This document shows positions 18,215-28,096 of a stretch of DNA of 64,000 bases, piece by piece. Every line of letters starts with the position of its first letter. Within the stretch, counting starts at the first letter, position 1. The stretch is from Methylovirgula sp963708155. GTDB taxonomy: Bacteria; Pseudomonadota; Alphaproteobacteria; Rhizobiales; Beijerinckiaceae. Below the pieces are notes generated by a model. It saw only the letters and a list, made by a program, of their open reading frames with translations, was not told the DNA's origin and did no database searches. Both the position numbers and the translations under genes were made by a program. The stretch lies in NCBI GenBank assembly GCA_963708155.1, contig OY970183.1, positions 1,426,001-1,490,000 of the forward strand, written 5' to 3'.

Positions 18215-19507
18215 TCATTGCGAGGCCTCGAGGGTCTTGGGCGGCGCATTCTTGCGCACCTTATGGACTTGATCGGCCGTCACGTGGCAGAGGGTTTGGC
18301 CAAATTGGGCGCAGGTGTAATTGGCGACCGCCGCCAGTTCCTCATCCGTGTAGGCGCTCGTAAACGCGTGCATGAACATCAGCCCCTGCGAAGTCTTAAT
18401 CTGTGTTCCCTCGGCCAGAACCTGAAGCAGATTGTTGGCATCGGGATCGCCGGTCGTGTGTGAGCCGGCTAGCGCCGCCCAGGGCGACTGGCGCCCGTGA
18501 CCGCTCGGCAAATGGCAGCCGGCACAGGCTTCGACAAAGATGCGCGCGCCAAGCGGATTCTTGCCCGCCCCAGCCGGCGCCCCGCGCCCCACGGCAGGCG
18601 GCCCATCCGGCTGCGGAGGGATGCTGCGCAGATAGGTGACCATCGCGTGGATGTCGTCGGCGCTCAGATAGCGCAAGCTAAATCCGACGACCTCCGCCAT
18701 CGGCCCCGACGCCGGTCCGCGCCCTTCGGCGTGGCCGGTCGAGAGATATTGCGCCAATTGCGCGTCGCTCCAGCTGCCGATCCCATGATCGGGATCGCTG
18801 GTAAGATTATAGGCCAGCCAGCCGACTTGTTTTGTACCGGCAAATTTGCGGCTTTCATCCAGGCCTTGCAGCAGATCGCGCGGCGTGTGGCATTCGCCGC
18901 AATGGCCAAGAGGTCCGATGAGGTAGGCGCCGCGATTCCAGGTCGCATCCTTGGAGGTATCCGCCACGAAGCGATGGTCCGGGACGAACAGCAGCTTCCA
19001 GGCCCGCATCAGATAGCGCTGGTTGAACGGGAATTTCAGGTCGTTGGCAGGAGGCGTCGTGGCAACTGGCTTGACGGTCGCGAGATAGGCCCGGATCGCC
19101 AGCGCATCGTCGTCCGTCAGCAAGGCATAAGAGGCATAGGGAAATGCCGGATAAAGATCTTCACCATTGCGTCCGATACCGTGATGCAGGGCGCGCACGA
19201 ATTCCGCGTTGCTCCATGCGCCGATGCCATGCTCGCGATCCGGCGTGAGGTTCGGCGCATAAAGTGTTCCGAACGGCAGATCGAACGCGCGGCCGCCTGC
19301 GAAAGGCTCGCCGCCGGGATTTGTGTGGCAGGCTTCGCAATCGGCGGCCCGTGTCAGATATTCGCCACGCGCGATTAGCGCCGCACCTGTCGGCGCGGCC
19401 GCACTTGCCGTCACGGGTTCGAGCCCGGCGGGCATGAAGAAGAACGCGGCCGTGGCGATCACGGCGAGAGCAACAAGACCAAAGGCGAAGGCGAGCCACT
19501 TTTTCAT
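18215..19507 (-). CDS. Triheme cytochrome c, electron acceptor of molybdenum hydroxylase
   Basis: 430 residues with an N-terminal membrane anchor or signal sequence and three c-type heme sites: CEACH near residue 57, CGECH near 205 and CAGCH near 335, each with downstream Met candidates. This is the layout of the membrane-bound cytochrome subunits of alcohol and aldehyde dehydrogenases and of isoquinoline-type molybdenum hydroxylases. It lies 41 bases downstream of the Mo subunit on the same strand, so it probably passes electrons from that enzyme to the respiratory chain. Confidence 0.92.
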   Translation of the reverse strand: MKKWLAFAFGLVALAVIATAAFFFMPAGLEPVTASAAAPTGAALIARGEYLTRAADCEACHTNPGGEPFAGGRAFDLPFGTLYAPNLTPDREHGIGAWSNAEFVRALHHGIGRNGEDLYPAFPYASYALLTDDDALAIRAYLATVKPVATTPPANDLKFPFNQRYLMRAWKLLFVPDHRFVADTSKDATWNRGAYLIGPLGHCGECHTPRDLLQGLDESRKFAGTKQVGWLAYNLTSDPDHGIGSWSDAQLAQYLSTGHAEGRGPASGPMAEVVGFSLRYLSADDIHAMVTYLRSIPPQPDGPPAVGRGAPAGAGKNPLGARIFVEACAGCHLPSGHGRQSPWAALAGSHTTGDPDANNLLQVLAEGTQIKTSQGLMFMHAFTSAYTDEELAAVANYTCAQFGQTLCHVTADQVHKVRKNAPPKTLEASQ

Positions 19508-19548
19508 GCGCGAGCGTCCATCCTCACAATGGAATATGTTGCTGTCTG

Positions 19549-21706
19549 CTAGGTTCCGCTCAATTGGCCGCGCCCGAACGGAAGCCGGCGCAATCTTTTA
19601 CCCGTGGCGGCGAAAATAGCGTTGCCCAAGGCCGGCGCCGCGGCCGCCGTTCCCGTCTCGCCAATGCCGCCGGGCTTTTCGCTATTGCGGATCTGATAGA
19701 CTTCGATCTTCGGCGCTTCGTTGATGCGCATCGAACGATAATCGTGGAAGTTGCTCTGGTCGACCGCGCCGCCGGTCAGCGTGATCTCGTTGTACATGGC
19801 CGTGCCGAGACCCAGGATGAGACCGCCCTGAATCTGCGCCTCGACGGTGTTGGGATTGACGGTCATGCCGCAATCAACCGCGACGACGGCGCGGCGCACG
19901 CAGATCTCGCCGGGTGGCGTCACTTCGACTTCGAGCACGCTGCAGAGATAGCTCCCGAACGCGAATTGCAGCTCAACACCGCGTCCGGTGCCGCGCGGGC
20001 AGGGGACTGCCCCAGTTGGACTTCTCGGCCGCGAGATTGAGGACTGCAAGGGCTCGCGGATTCTTCTTGAGCATGCTGCGCCGAAATTCGACCGGGTCTT
20101 GCTTGGCCGCGTGGGCCAATTCGTCAATGAAGCTTTCAACGACGAAGAGATTATGCGTCGGGCCAACGCCGCGCCACCAGCTTGTGTTCATCGCCCGTGG
20201 TTCGTCGCGGACATAGTCCACATATTCATTGGGAATTTCGTAGGGCGTCTCAGCCGCGCATAAGACAGCATCGTCATCAAGGCCGTTTTTGAAGGCAGGC
20301 GGCGCCCAGCGCGCGAGAATGGATGGGCCGGTGACACGATGCGTACGGCCGACGAGTTTCCCGTTCGCATCGAGGCCGGCGGCGACACGATCGTAATAAT
20401 AGGGCCGATAATAATCGTGGCGCAGGTCTTCCTCACGCGTCCAAACGAGTTTCACCGGATAGGAGACGTGTTTGGCAATCGAGGCCGCGACTTCGACGCT
20501 ATCAATGTCGAGCCGCCGGCCGAAGGCACCGCCCATGAGCTGATTGTGGACCGTCACCTTGTCTTGCGGCAGGCCGGCGACGCGGGCAACCGCCTTTTGC
20601 GCCCGTACTGGAACTTGCGTACCGAGCCAGATTTCAGCGCTGTCCGGCTTGATATGCAGCGTGCAATTCAGCGGCTCCATCGGCGAATGCGACAAAAACG
20701 GCGACTGATAGATTGCCGAAAGCTGCGTCGCCGCGCCCTTGATCGCCGCGGCCGCATCGCCTTTCTCCTTGGCCACGACGCCTTTGTTGTGCGACGCCCG
20801 ATCCATCGTCGATATGATCGTTTCGAGCGTCACATCGCCGTTCTCTCCGGCGTCCCACTTGAGATTGAGCGCTTCGAGACCTTGCTTCGCCGCCCACATG
20901 TGATCGCCGATCACGGCGACCGCATCGCCCTCGTCATTGCGGATGACATCCTGGACACCAGGCACATGGCGCGCCGCCGCCTCGTCCATGCTGGCGAGCT
21001 TGCCGCCCTTGACCGGGGTGATCGCGATGGTGCCGAAACGCATGTTGGGCACCATGATGTCGATACCGTAGATCGCAGTCCCATCGACCTTGGAAGGTGT
21101 ATCAATCCGTTTGGCGCTGGTGCCGATCAGTTTGAATTGCGATGGATCTTTAAGTGCGACATTCGCCGGCACCGGCAATTCCGCGGCGTCGCTCACGACA
21201 TCACCGTAAGCGAGTGAGCGGCCGGTCGCGTCATGAATGACGCCGCGTTCGACCCGGCATGTCGCGGGGTCGACATTCCAGCGCTTGGCCGCCGCGGCGA
21301 CCAATAATGTGCGCGCGACCGCCGCAGCCTCGCGTAACCGCACCCAGTCTGCCCGCGTTGATACCGAGCCGCCTGTGGCTTGATCGCCGAGAAGCGGATC
21401 GATGTAAAGCTTGATATCCGGCGGCGCCGTCTCCACCGCAATTTGGTCCAGGCCGACATCGAGTTCCTCGCCCATCAGCATGGCAGAACTCGTGTAAATT
21501 CCTTGCCCGAACTCGGTGTGCGGAAGGATGAGGGTGATGGCTCCCTGCTTATCGATGCGCACGAAAGCGTTGGGTGCGAGATCCACGGCGGCGGGCGCTG
21601 CCGTAGCGCGCGCAAGGCTCGGCAGATGCAGGCCAAGCAGCAGGCCACCGCCCGCTGCCGCGCCGGCCTTCAACACAAACCGCCGTGACGGCAGGTCATA
21701 TCCCAT
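19549..21706 (-). CDS. Molybdopterin-binding subunit, isoquinoline 1-oxidoreductase-like (frameshifted)
   Basis: Xanthine-oxidase-family large subunit of about 718 residues in the IorB group. A twin-arginine signal (SRRFVLKAGAAAGGG) at the N-terminus predicts Tat export of the folded enzyme. HTEFGQGIYTSSAMLMGEEL, NQLMGGAFGRRLD and the C-terminal IGETGTAAAAPALGNAI (with the catalytic Glu region) are hallmarks. The frame breaks near 20010 in a CCC run; removing one base joins NWGSPLP to RGTGRGVELQFAFG. It probably oxidises an N-heterocycle or aldehyde. It is transcribed with the 2Fe-2S gene and the cytochrome c gene. Start ATG 21706. Confidence 0.9.
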
Positions 21707-21716
21707 GGCCGCCCCC

Positions 21717-22169
21717 TTAAACTGACGCTGCCGCGTGAATGGCCTCGCGAATACGGACATAAGTCCCGCAGCGGCAGATATTGCCCGCCATCGCGGCATC
21801 GATATCGGCGTCTGTCGGATGCGGCGTCTGGTTCAAGAGCGCCGTGGCCGACATGATTTGTCCGGACTGGCAATAGCCACATTGCACGACTTCCTTATCG
21901 AGCCAGGCCTGCTGGATTTTGTGGCCGTTCGGCGTCTGCCCGACCGCTTCGATCGTTGTCACCGGCCGCGTACCGATCGTGCTTACCGGCAACAGGCAGG
22001 AGCGCACGGGCTCGCCCGCCAGATGGACGGTGCAGGCGCCGCATTGGGCGATGCCGCAGCCGAACTTTGTGCCTGTCATGCCCAAAACGTCGCGCAGAAC
22101 CCAGAGCAAGGGCATGTCATCTGGCACGTCGACCTGGTGCGATTGGCCGTTGATCGATAGAACTCTCAT
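21717..22169 (-). CDS. 2Fe-2S subunit of molybdenum hydroxylase (IorA-like)
   Basis: 150 residues with both [2Fe-2S] clusters: the plant-type site GCGIAQCGACTVH plus RSCLLP, and the helical-domain site QCGYCQSGQ plus CRCGTY. ATG 22169 follows GAGGACGGAAG, favoured over the upstream GTG-type extension. There is no signal peptide; such subunits are usually co-exported with the Tat-signal-bearing Mo subunit, whose gene starts 11 bases downstream. It transfers electrons from the Mo cofactor toward the cytochrome c. Confidence 0.93.
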   Translation of the reverse strand: MRVLSINGQSHQVDVPDDMPLLWVLRDVLGMTGTKFGCGIAQCGACTVHLAGEPVRSCLLPVSTIGTRPVTTIEAVGQTPNGHKIQQAWLDKEVVQCGYCQSGQIMSATALLNQTPHPTDADIDAAMAGNICRCGTYVRIREAIHAAASV

Positions 22170-22231
22170 GCTTCCGTCCTCGCGCATTACGTGTGTCGGG
22201 TCAGACACGATTCATTGACTGCTACACGTTG

Positions 22232-22780
22232 TCATTTGGCGGCATGTTCCAAAGCTAGCTTGAGCTCGTCATCAAGCTTGTGGGCGACCTCGTTGACCCG
22301 GGTGTCGCCGAATTGTCCGAAAAGGGTCGATGGCGTGTCGTACTCGAAAGTCGCGCCGCCATCAGCATTCTCGTACAGCACAACACGAAGCGGCGCGTAG
22401 AGAGCAGCCTGCAATCTGTGACGGGTCATCAGTGATGCGGTAATTGGATTACCAATATCGTATTGAACGGCGTTGCGTGCGCCGCCCTCCGCCTCCAGGA
22501 GTGCGCCATGATCACGCTTCAAGAAGATAAAGAGGGGTGCACCATGGTCTAGCGCTTGCGCCTGCTTCAGATTACCCGCCACAAGCGCGGCAACGATCTT
22601 CGGGTCGAGCTGCGGAACTTCCCCTTCGAGCGTTGCCTTCGTACGCGCGAATGTCTTTGTCGAGACGATCCGAACGTGTTCGACTTGGTTCACCGTGACG
22701 GTGAGACTGGTATTTGCCAACGCGACGGTTGTCGTGCTGACCACCAAGATGGGCAGAAGACTCAGCGAGCTACTAAACAC
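22232..22780 (-). CDS. DUF302 exported protein
   Basis: 182 residues with a signal peptide. The C-terminal half contains the DUF302 core (YDIGNPITASLMTRH, LYAPLRVVLYENADGG, STLFGQFGD). DUF302 proteins are small periplasmic or cytosolic proteins of unknown role, some linked to nucleotide or redox stress. It is upstream of the 2Fe-2S gene on the same strand with a 62-base gap and divergent from xdhC. Confidence 0.8.
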   Translation of the reverse strand: MFSSSLSLLPILVVSTTTVALANTSLTVTVNQVEHVRIVSTKTFARTKATLEGEVPQLDPKIVAALVAGNLKQAQALDHGAPLFIFLKRDHGALLEAEGGARNAVQYDIGNPITASLMTRHRLQAALYAPLRVVLYENADGGATFEYDTPSTLFGQFGDTRVNEVAHKLDDELKLALEHAAK

Positions 22781-22937
22781 TCGCGAACGGTATCAGACGC
22801 CGCTCTTTTTTGTAAACCTGGCGCGCAGCATTTTATTGCTGTAGCGACGAGGGAACAGCTTTCCGCGTTCGCAAGGATCACATAAACTCCCCTATGAGAC
22901 CTAGCTAAAACGCTGCTTACTTTCGCGAGGCTTTTCC

Positions 22938-23963
22938 ATGCCCGTATCCGATGAAGAAATCCTCCAGGCCGCGCTTGACTGGCATAGTCGCGGCCGCAAA
23001 GTCGCGATCGCGACGGTCATCGAAACATGGGGGTCGGCGCCGTGCCCCGTTGGGAGCCAATTGGTAATCGATGCCGATGGTCATTTCGTCGGCTCCGTCT
23101 CCGGCGGTTGCGTAGAGGCAGATGTCGTTGCTGAAGCGCTGGATATCATTGCCGACGGCCGGCCGCGTATACGCGAGTTCGGCGTCAGCGACGAAACAGC
23201 GTGGCGGGCCGGATTGTCATGCGGCGGCCGGATCAAAATTTTTGTTCAGCGGCTCGATTTGGCGCACGCACGCGCGCTCTCTGAACTCCGCGCCCTTGAG
23301 CGTGCGCGCCATGCATCTGTGCTTGTCACCGATATAGCGACGGGCGCGCTACATATTGTCAGCGATCGCGAACTTGAACAGCATCCACTTGGGATGCAAC
23401 TGCGTGCGCAATTGAGTCGCGGAAAAAGCGGGCTGGTTGAAACAACCGGCATGTCGCTCTTTCTACGTGTGAATGTTCCGCGGCTTCGAATGATGGTGCT
23501 CGGTGCCGTTCACATTGCGCAAGCGCTGGTGCCTATCGCAAAGCTAGCGGGTTACGACGTCACGGTGATCGATCCGCGCAGTGCTTTCGCTACGCAAGAA
23601 AGATTTTCCGGCGTCAATGTAATAGCCGAATGGCCTGAACGGGTTTTCATCGATCAAAGACTCGACCACTATACCGCGATGGTCGTTCTGTCGCACGTTC
23701 CGGCTATCGACGACCCCGCCATCACCGCGGCGTTGGCTGCGGATTGCTTTTACATTGGCGCTTTGGGATCACGCAAAACCAATGCAGCTCGGTTGGATCG
23801 TCTTCGAGCGCAGGACATTCCAGAGGCCGCGCTTGCGCGTATTCATGCACCCATAGGGCTCGACATCGGTGCGAGCAGTGCGGCCGAAATCGCCATCGCG
23901 ATCATTGCCGAAGTAATCGCATCGCAGCGGCAAAAACCTTTGCGCTTTGAAGAAGCGGCGTGA
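22938..23963 (+). CDS. xdhC: XdhC-family molybdenum cofactor insertion protein
   Basis: 341 residues. N-terminal XdhC/CoxI domain (VIETWGSAPCPVGSQLVI, VSGGCVEADV, GLSCGGRIKIFVQRL) and C-terminal Rossmann-like domain (VLGAVHIAQALVPIAKLAGYDVTVIDPR, YIGALGSRKT). XdhC-type proteins bind sulfurated Mo cofactor and load it into xanthine-oxidase-family enzymes. It faces the molybdenum hydroxylase operon and overlaps mocA, so it very likely matures that enzyme. Confidence 0.92.
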   Translation: MPVSDEEILQAALDWHSRGRKVAIATVIETWGSAPCPVGSQLVIDADGHFVGSVSGGCVEADVVAEALDIIADGRPRIREFGVSDETAWRAGLSCGGRIKIFVQRLDLAHARALSELRALERARHASVLVTDIATGALHIVSDRELEQHPLGMQLRAQLSRGKSGLVETTGMSLFLRVNVPRLRMMVLGAVHIAQALVPIAKLAGYDVTVIDPRSAFATQERFSGVNVIAEWPERVFIDQRLDHYTAMVVLSHVPAIDDPAITAALAADCFYIGALGSRKTNAARLDRLRAQDIPEAALARIHAPIGLDIGASSAAEIAIAIIAEVIASQRQKPLRFEEAA

Positions 23964-24583
23964 GCCGAATCGCGGCACTCATTCTGGCGGCAGGCCGATC
24001 CACGCGCTTTGCCCAGGGCGCGGCGACCACAAAAGCCGTCGCTACGTTTGAGGGGATACCAATGGTGTGCCGCGTCGCTGGAGCGGCGTTGGAATCGCGT
24101 GCGCGCCCCGTCGTGGTGGTCACGGGACATGCGGCAAACTCGATATTGGCTGCGCTCAAAGATCATGACTTACAATTTGTTCATGCGGAGGACCATGCCG
24201 CAGGTCAATCGTGTTCACTGCGGAAAGGCGTCGCCGTCTTGCCGCGTGACGTCGATGGCGTCGTCGTGTTGCTCGCTGATATGCCATTGATCTCGTCGAC
24301 GTTAATCGATGAATTGATCAACGTCTTCGAGACATCCCCCGGCGCCGCTGCCGTTGTGCCTACCTTTGCCGGACGTCGTGGCAACCCCGCCCTCCTGGGA
24401 CGGCGGCTTTTTCCCGCAATCGCAAGGCTCGAGGCTGACCGCGGGGCGGGCCCGTTACTCGTGCATGCCGAAGGCGTTATCGAGCATCCCGTGGCGAATG
24501 CATCTGTTCACGTCGATGTCGATACGAAGGAAGACCTGCGGCGTCTCCGAGCGGAGAGCGGGCGGCGATCACGTCCCGTCTGA
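23960..24583 (+). CDS. mocA: MobA/MocA-like molybdopterin nucleotidyltransferase
   Basis: 207 residues. The N-terminal nucleotide-binding signature LILAAGRSTRFAQGA is followed by VLLADMPLISSTLIDEL and PTFAGRRGNPALLGR, as in MocA-type CTP:molybdopterin cytidylyltransferases. It would make the MCD cofactor used by hydroxylases such as the neighbouring IorAB-like enzyme. The GTG start overlaps the xdhC stop (GTGA), indicating coupling. CTP versus GTP use cannot be decided with certainty from what I see. Confidence 0.88.
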   Translation: MSRIAALILAAGRSTRFAQGAATTKAVATFEGIPMVCRVAGAALESRARPVVVVTGHAANSILAALKDHDLQFVHAEDHAAGQSCSLRKGVAVLPRDVDGVVVLLADMPLISSTLIDELINVFETSPGAAAVVPTFAGRRGNPALLGRRLFPAIARLEADRGAGPLLVHAEGVIEHPVANASVHVDVDTKEDLRRLRAESGRRSRPV

Positions 24584-24995
24584 GAGAACTTCGGCGATGA
24601 GCGATATCGAGATGATGTCGCTTCTGAAAACCAAGTGTCAACGCGTGCCGTGCTCGCCGGAATTGAGCGCTTGGTGGTCGAAAAGACTCGCTGGCATAAC
24701 GTCTGCTTTAGAGAAATCGGCGGCTCAATCCTAAGTGACCGAGACGGGAAGACGCTGCCGTTTCGCGAGACTGATGCTGTTGGCGCAGAAGGTGCCGAGT
24801 CATTTTTCGCGATCTATACTTCCAAATTGCGGAGGATCGTTCAGTGTGACATTAAGGCCTAAATCAAGCTCTTAGAGATGCGACTGGAAGAAAGAATTTC
24901 GTTCCGTCAAGCTCGAGCTCCGAACTTGGTCGGAACTGCGCGCTGTCGGATGAGCTCGCCACCTCGGCGTCTAGGGGTGGATTGGAAGGGGATCT
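24584..24995 (+). other. Intergenic stretch with a weak short ORF
   Basis: A 75-codon ORF at 24635-24862 begins with GTG and can be joined to an upstream ATG at 24598 by a single frameshift. Its sequence (for example FREIGGSILSDRDGK) matches nothing I recognise and has no good ribosome-binding site. It may be a small hypothetical gene or a gene remnant after mocA. Nothing else is seen before the GTG of the next gene. Confidence 0.3.
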
Positions 24996-26216
24996 GTGTC
25001 TCAATCAGTCGAGCTCAAAGATCATTCCCCACCGGCTCAGCCGGCGCCCGCCGGGCGTGTCGCGGATGTTCCTGTCGCGCCTTCGCCCGCTGTTCCTGAG
25101 CAAGCGCCGGCCCGCAAACGCCGATGGTTCGGGGCTGGCCTGCGGCTCTATATCCTGCTTCTTGCCGGCGCCCTCGTCATCTTCGTCGCCTATCAATGGG
25201 ATTGGTGGATCAGCTCCGCCGTCTTTCAGACTACCGATGACGCTTATCTTTGGTCGGATACGACGCCGCTCGCCGCCAAAGTACCGGGCTATGTGCGCCG
25301 CGTCGCAGTGCGCGACTACCAGCGCGTGAAGGCTGGCGATGTGCTCGTCGAGATTGTCGATGACGATTATCGGGCGCAGGTCGCGCAAGCGGAAGCCAAT
25401 GTTGCGGCCGCGCAGACGGCGATCGCTACCATAGTGGCACAAAAAGCGCTGCAGGCGACGCTGATCAAACAGGCACAAGCGACCATTCAGGGGACGGAAG
25501 CCGATCTGACCCGCTATCATCTCGAAACGCTGCGCCAGCGGAAACTGCTCGAGACCGGGCTTGCGAGCACGGAGCAGATCGTCGAGCAGGCAATCGACAA
25601 TGAAACGCGGACGCAAGCGACGCTCGCCTTGAACCGCGCGCAGCTCGAACAGCAGAATGAGCAAAGCATCGTGCTGGACAGCCAGGAAAAAGAGGCCCGC
25701 GCGAAGCTTGCGGCGCAACTGGCGGCACGCGATCTTGCCCGTATCAATCTCGGTTACACGCGCATTATCGCGCCGGTCGATGGCATGGTGGGTCAGCGCC
25801 TCGTCCAGGCAGGTCAGTATCTGAATACAGGCACCGAGGTCATCGCGATCGTGCCGCTGCCGCGCGTCTGGGTTATCGCCAATTACAAGGAAACCCAGCT
25901 CACGAACGTTCGTATCGGCGAGCCGGCGCGGGTCACGGTCGATGCTTTTCCGGGCATCGTTCTGCACGGTCGTGTCGACAGCTGGTCGCCAGCTTCCGGC
26001 GCTCAGTTCTCGCTGCTGCCACCCGACAACGCGACAGGCAATTTCACCAAGGTCGTGCAACGCATTCCGGTGAAAATTCTGCTCGATCCGGATCCTGATG
26101 TGCGCGACCTTCTGCGACCTGGCATGTCCGTCATCGCAACGATCGACACGAGCGAAGCTCAAGGCAAAATCCAGGAAAATGCCAAAACGGCGGCATCCCA
26201 CCTTGGCGGGGATTGA
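24996..26216 (+). CDS. HlyD/EmrA-family efflux periplasmic adaptor
   Basis: 406 residues from GTG 24996 (AAGGGG upstream). A Pro-rich cytoplasmic N-terminus, one transmembrane helix (about 48-68), the first lipoyl half (TTDDAYLWSDTTPLAAKVPGYV), a long coiled-coil hairpin (residues about 130-250), the second lipoyl half (GYTRIIAPVDGMVGQRLVQ) and a beta-barrel (PGMSVIATIDT). This is the EmrA type that couples an inner-membrane MFS pump to an outer-membrane channel. The pump gene follows immediately; no TolC-like gene is in the window. Confidence 0.92.
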   Translation: MSQSVELKDHSPPAQPAPAGRVADVPVAPSPAVPEQAPARKRRWFGAGLRLYILLLAGALVIFVAYQWDWWISSAVFQTTDDAYLWSDTTPLAAKVPGYVRRVAVRDYQRVKAGDVLVEIVDDDYRAQVAQAEANVAAAQTAIATIVAQKALQATLIKQAQATIQGTEADLTRYHLETLRQRKLLETGLASTEQIVEQAIDNETRTQATLALNRAQLEQQNEQSIVLDSQEKEARAKLAAQLAARDLARINLGYTRIIAPVDGMVGQRLVQAGQYLNTGTEVIAIVPLPRVWVIANYKETQLTNVRIGEPARVTVDAFPGIVLHGRVDSWSPASGAQFSLLPPDNATGNFTKVVQRIPVKILLDPDPDVRDLLRPGMSVIATIDTSEAQGKIQENAKTAASHLGGD

Positions 26217-26217
26217 G

Positions 26218-27837
26218 GTGGCCGACCCACGCGCCATGCAAACTCTCTGTCCGGCGGCCGATCGTGCTGCGCACCCCCGGCCGACGATTACGTCGCGGCC
26301 CTTGGTCGGTACCATAGCGGTGCTGCTCGGATCGATCATCTCGACGCTCGACAGCCGCATTACGACCTTCGGCCTTGCCGACGTCCAAGGTGCCGTACAT
26401 GCGGGCTTCGACGAAGGCGCGTGGATCACGACGGCCTTCACCGTCGGCCAAATGCTGATCGGCCCGGTCTCATCCTGGCTCGGCGCGGTCTTCGGCCCGC
26501 GCCGGCTTCTCATGATCGGGGGCGGCGTGTTCATGATCTCGAACCTGCTGCTGCCGCTGTCGCCAAATCTGCATTTTGTCCTGGCCTTTCAGTTCATCAG
26601 CGGCCTCGCGTCGGGCACATTCATTCCGCTCACCATCGGCTTTGTGGTGCAAAATCTTCCGGCACGCTTGGTGATTTACGGCGTCGCCGCTTATTCGATG
26701 AATCTGGAGCTGTCGCTCAATCTGGCCGCTTCGGTCGAGGGCTGGTTCGATACGAATTTGACCTGGCATTGGATCTTCTGGGACACGGCGCTGCTCACGC
26801 CGCTGATGCTCATCTGCATCCACTTCGGCATGCCGCGCCAGGCGGTCAACCGTGCGCTCCTCAAGACGGCGGATTGGTCAGGCATTCTCTACGCGAGTCT
26901 TGGATTTAGCCTGATTTATGCGGCGCTCGATCAGGGGAACCGTCTCGATTGGCTGAATTCCGGCCTCATCACCGGGCTGCTGCTTGGCGGCGGCCTGCTT
27001 CTGATCTGCTTCGTCGTTCAGGAGCTGACGTCCGAGCGCCCGTGGATCAATCTGCGTTTCGCCGCCAGCGGCAATATTCCATTGCTTTTCCTGCTCATCA
27101 CTTTCTTTCGGTTCATCATTCTCTCGACGGCCTTTGTCATTCCCCAATATTTGACGATTGTTCAGAATTATCGGGCAATCGATATTGGCGGCGTGTTGAT
27201 CTGGATCGCGATGCCGCAATTTCTACTCGCGCCGATCGTGGCAACCATTTTGCGTTTCATCGATCCGCGGTTCACGATGGCGTTTGGCTTCGCACTTGTC
27301 GGCCTCGCCTGCTTCATGGCAGGTCAGCTGACGGGAGACTGGGTGGGCGCCGATTTCTTACCCTCGCAGATCGCGCAGTCGATCGGCCAGTCTTTCGCGT
27401 TGACATCGCTGGTCTGGTTTTTCCTCAAACATCTGCGACCGAGCGAGGCCCTGACTTTCGGCGCCGTGCTGCAGACAGGCCGGCTCTTCGGCGCTGAGCT
27501 TGGCACGGCCTTCATCCAGACGTTTATTCGCATGCGTGAGCAGCTTTATTCCAACCTTGTGGGATTGCACGTCATCGTCGGCGCCACGTCGACCGGGCAG
27601 CGGCTGCAACAATATAAGAACGCCGTTGGCGGCCGCAGCGTCGGCGAAAGCGCCGCACAAGGGCGCGCAACAGCATTGCTCGCCCGCGCCGTCCAGCACC
27701 AAGCCTATGTGCTTGCCTATATCGATGGCTTCATGGTTCTTGGCTTCACCGTGATCGCGGGTCTCGTGTTGATGCTTGCCTTACGCGAGCCTCCGGTACA
27801 GGCCAATGCCTCGGGCCCACTCGGAGCCCATACATGA
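26218..27837 (+). CDS. MFS multidrug efflux transporter, DHA2 (EmrB) family
   Basis: About 539 residues with 14 predicted helices. The N-terminal region has TLDSRITTFGLADVQGAV, the DHA2-type motif, then ITTAFTVGQMLIGPVSSWLGAVFGPRRLL (motif A-like loop). It forms a tripartite pump with the adaptor encoded just upstream and exports hydrophobic toxic compounds. GTG 26218 (one base after the adaptor stop) is favoured for coupling; ATG 26236 is an alternative. The usual TLD-T motif is TLD-S here. Confidence 0.9.
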   Translation: MADPRAMQTLCPAADRAAHPRPTITSRPLVGTIAVLLGSIISTLDSRITTFGLADVQGAVHAGFDEGAWITTAFTVGQMLIGPVSSWLGAVFGPRRLLMIGGGVFMISNLLLPLSPNLHFVLAFQFISGLASGTFIPLTIGFVVQNLPARLVIYGVAAYSMNLELSLNLAASVEGWFDTNLTWHWIFWDTALLTPLMLICIHFGMPRQAVNRALLKTADWSGILYASLGFSLIYAALDQGNRLDWLNSGLITGLLLGGGLLLICFVVQELTSERPWINLRFAASGNIPLLFLLITFFRFIILSTAFVIPQYLTIVQNYRAIDIGGVLIWIAMPQFLLAPIVATILRFIDPRFTMAFGFALVGLACFMAGQLTGDWVGADFLPSQIAQSIGQSFALTSLVWFFLKHLRPSEALTFGAVLQTGRLFGAELGTAFIQTFIRMREQLYSNLVGLHVIVGATSTGQRLQQYKNAVGGRSVGESAAQGRATALLARAVQHQAYVLAYIDGFMVLGFTVIAGLVLMLALREPPVQANASGPLGAHT

Positions 27838-28096
27838 GCGTGGTCGACACGCGTGGCGATCAAGTATTTCCACGTTTGAGGCAAAGCAAAATTGAGCCGG
27901 CTCGGCGCTTCGCATCCGAGATCACTCCGCGGCTTCGACCGTTTTGGACGGCGCGCCCTTCCTCTGCTGAAAGGGGGAGGGGCGACAGTCTTGGGCCACG
28001 CGCCGTCAGTTCGCTTTCGGCGGTAGACAGGTCGAAGCGACCAGCAGAGCTGAAACTTGAGCGGCCAGATTTACGATAATTCGCGGAGAGCTGAGG

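Noticed and set aside
25005..26534. 509-codon ORF antisense to the efflux adaptor gene
   Set aside because: It is His/Arg-rich with no domain, and the opposite strand has a clear EmrA-type protein. High GC creates long antisense ORFs throughout this window.
27834..28079. 81-codon ORF whose ATG overlaps the MFS stop
   Set aside because: The coupling-like overlap is suggestive, but the sequence is Arg/Pro/Ser-rich with no ribosome-binding site, signal or similarity.
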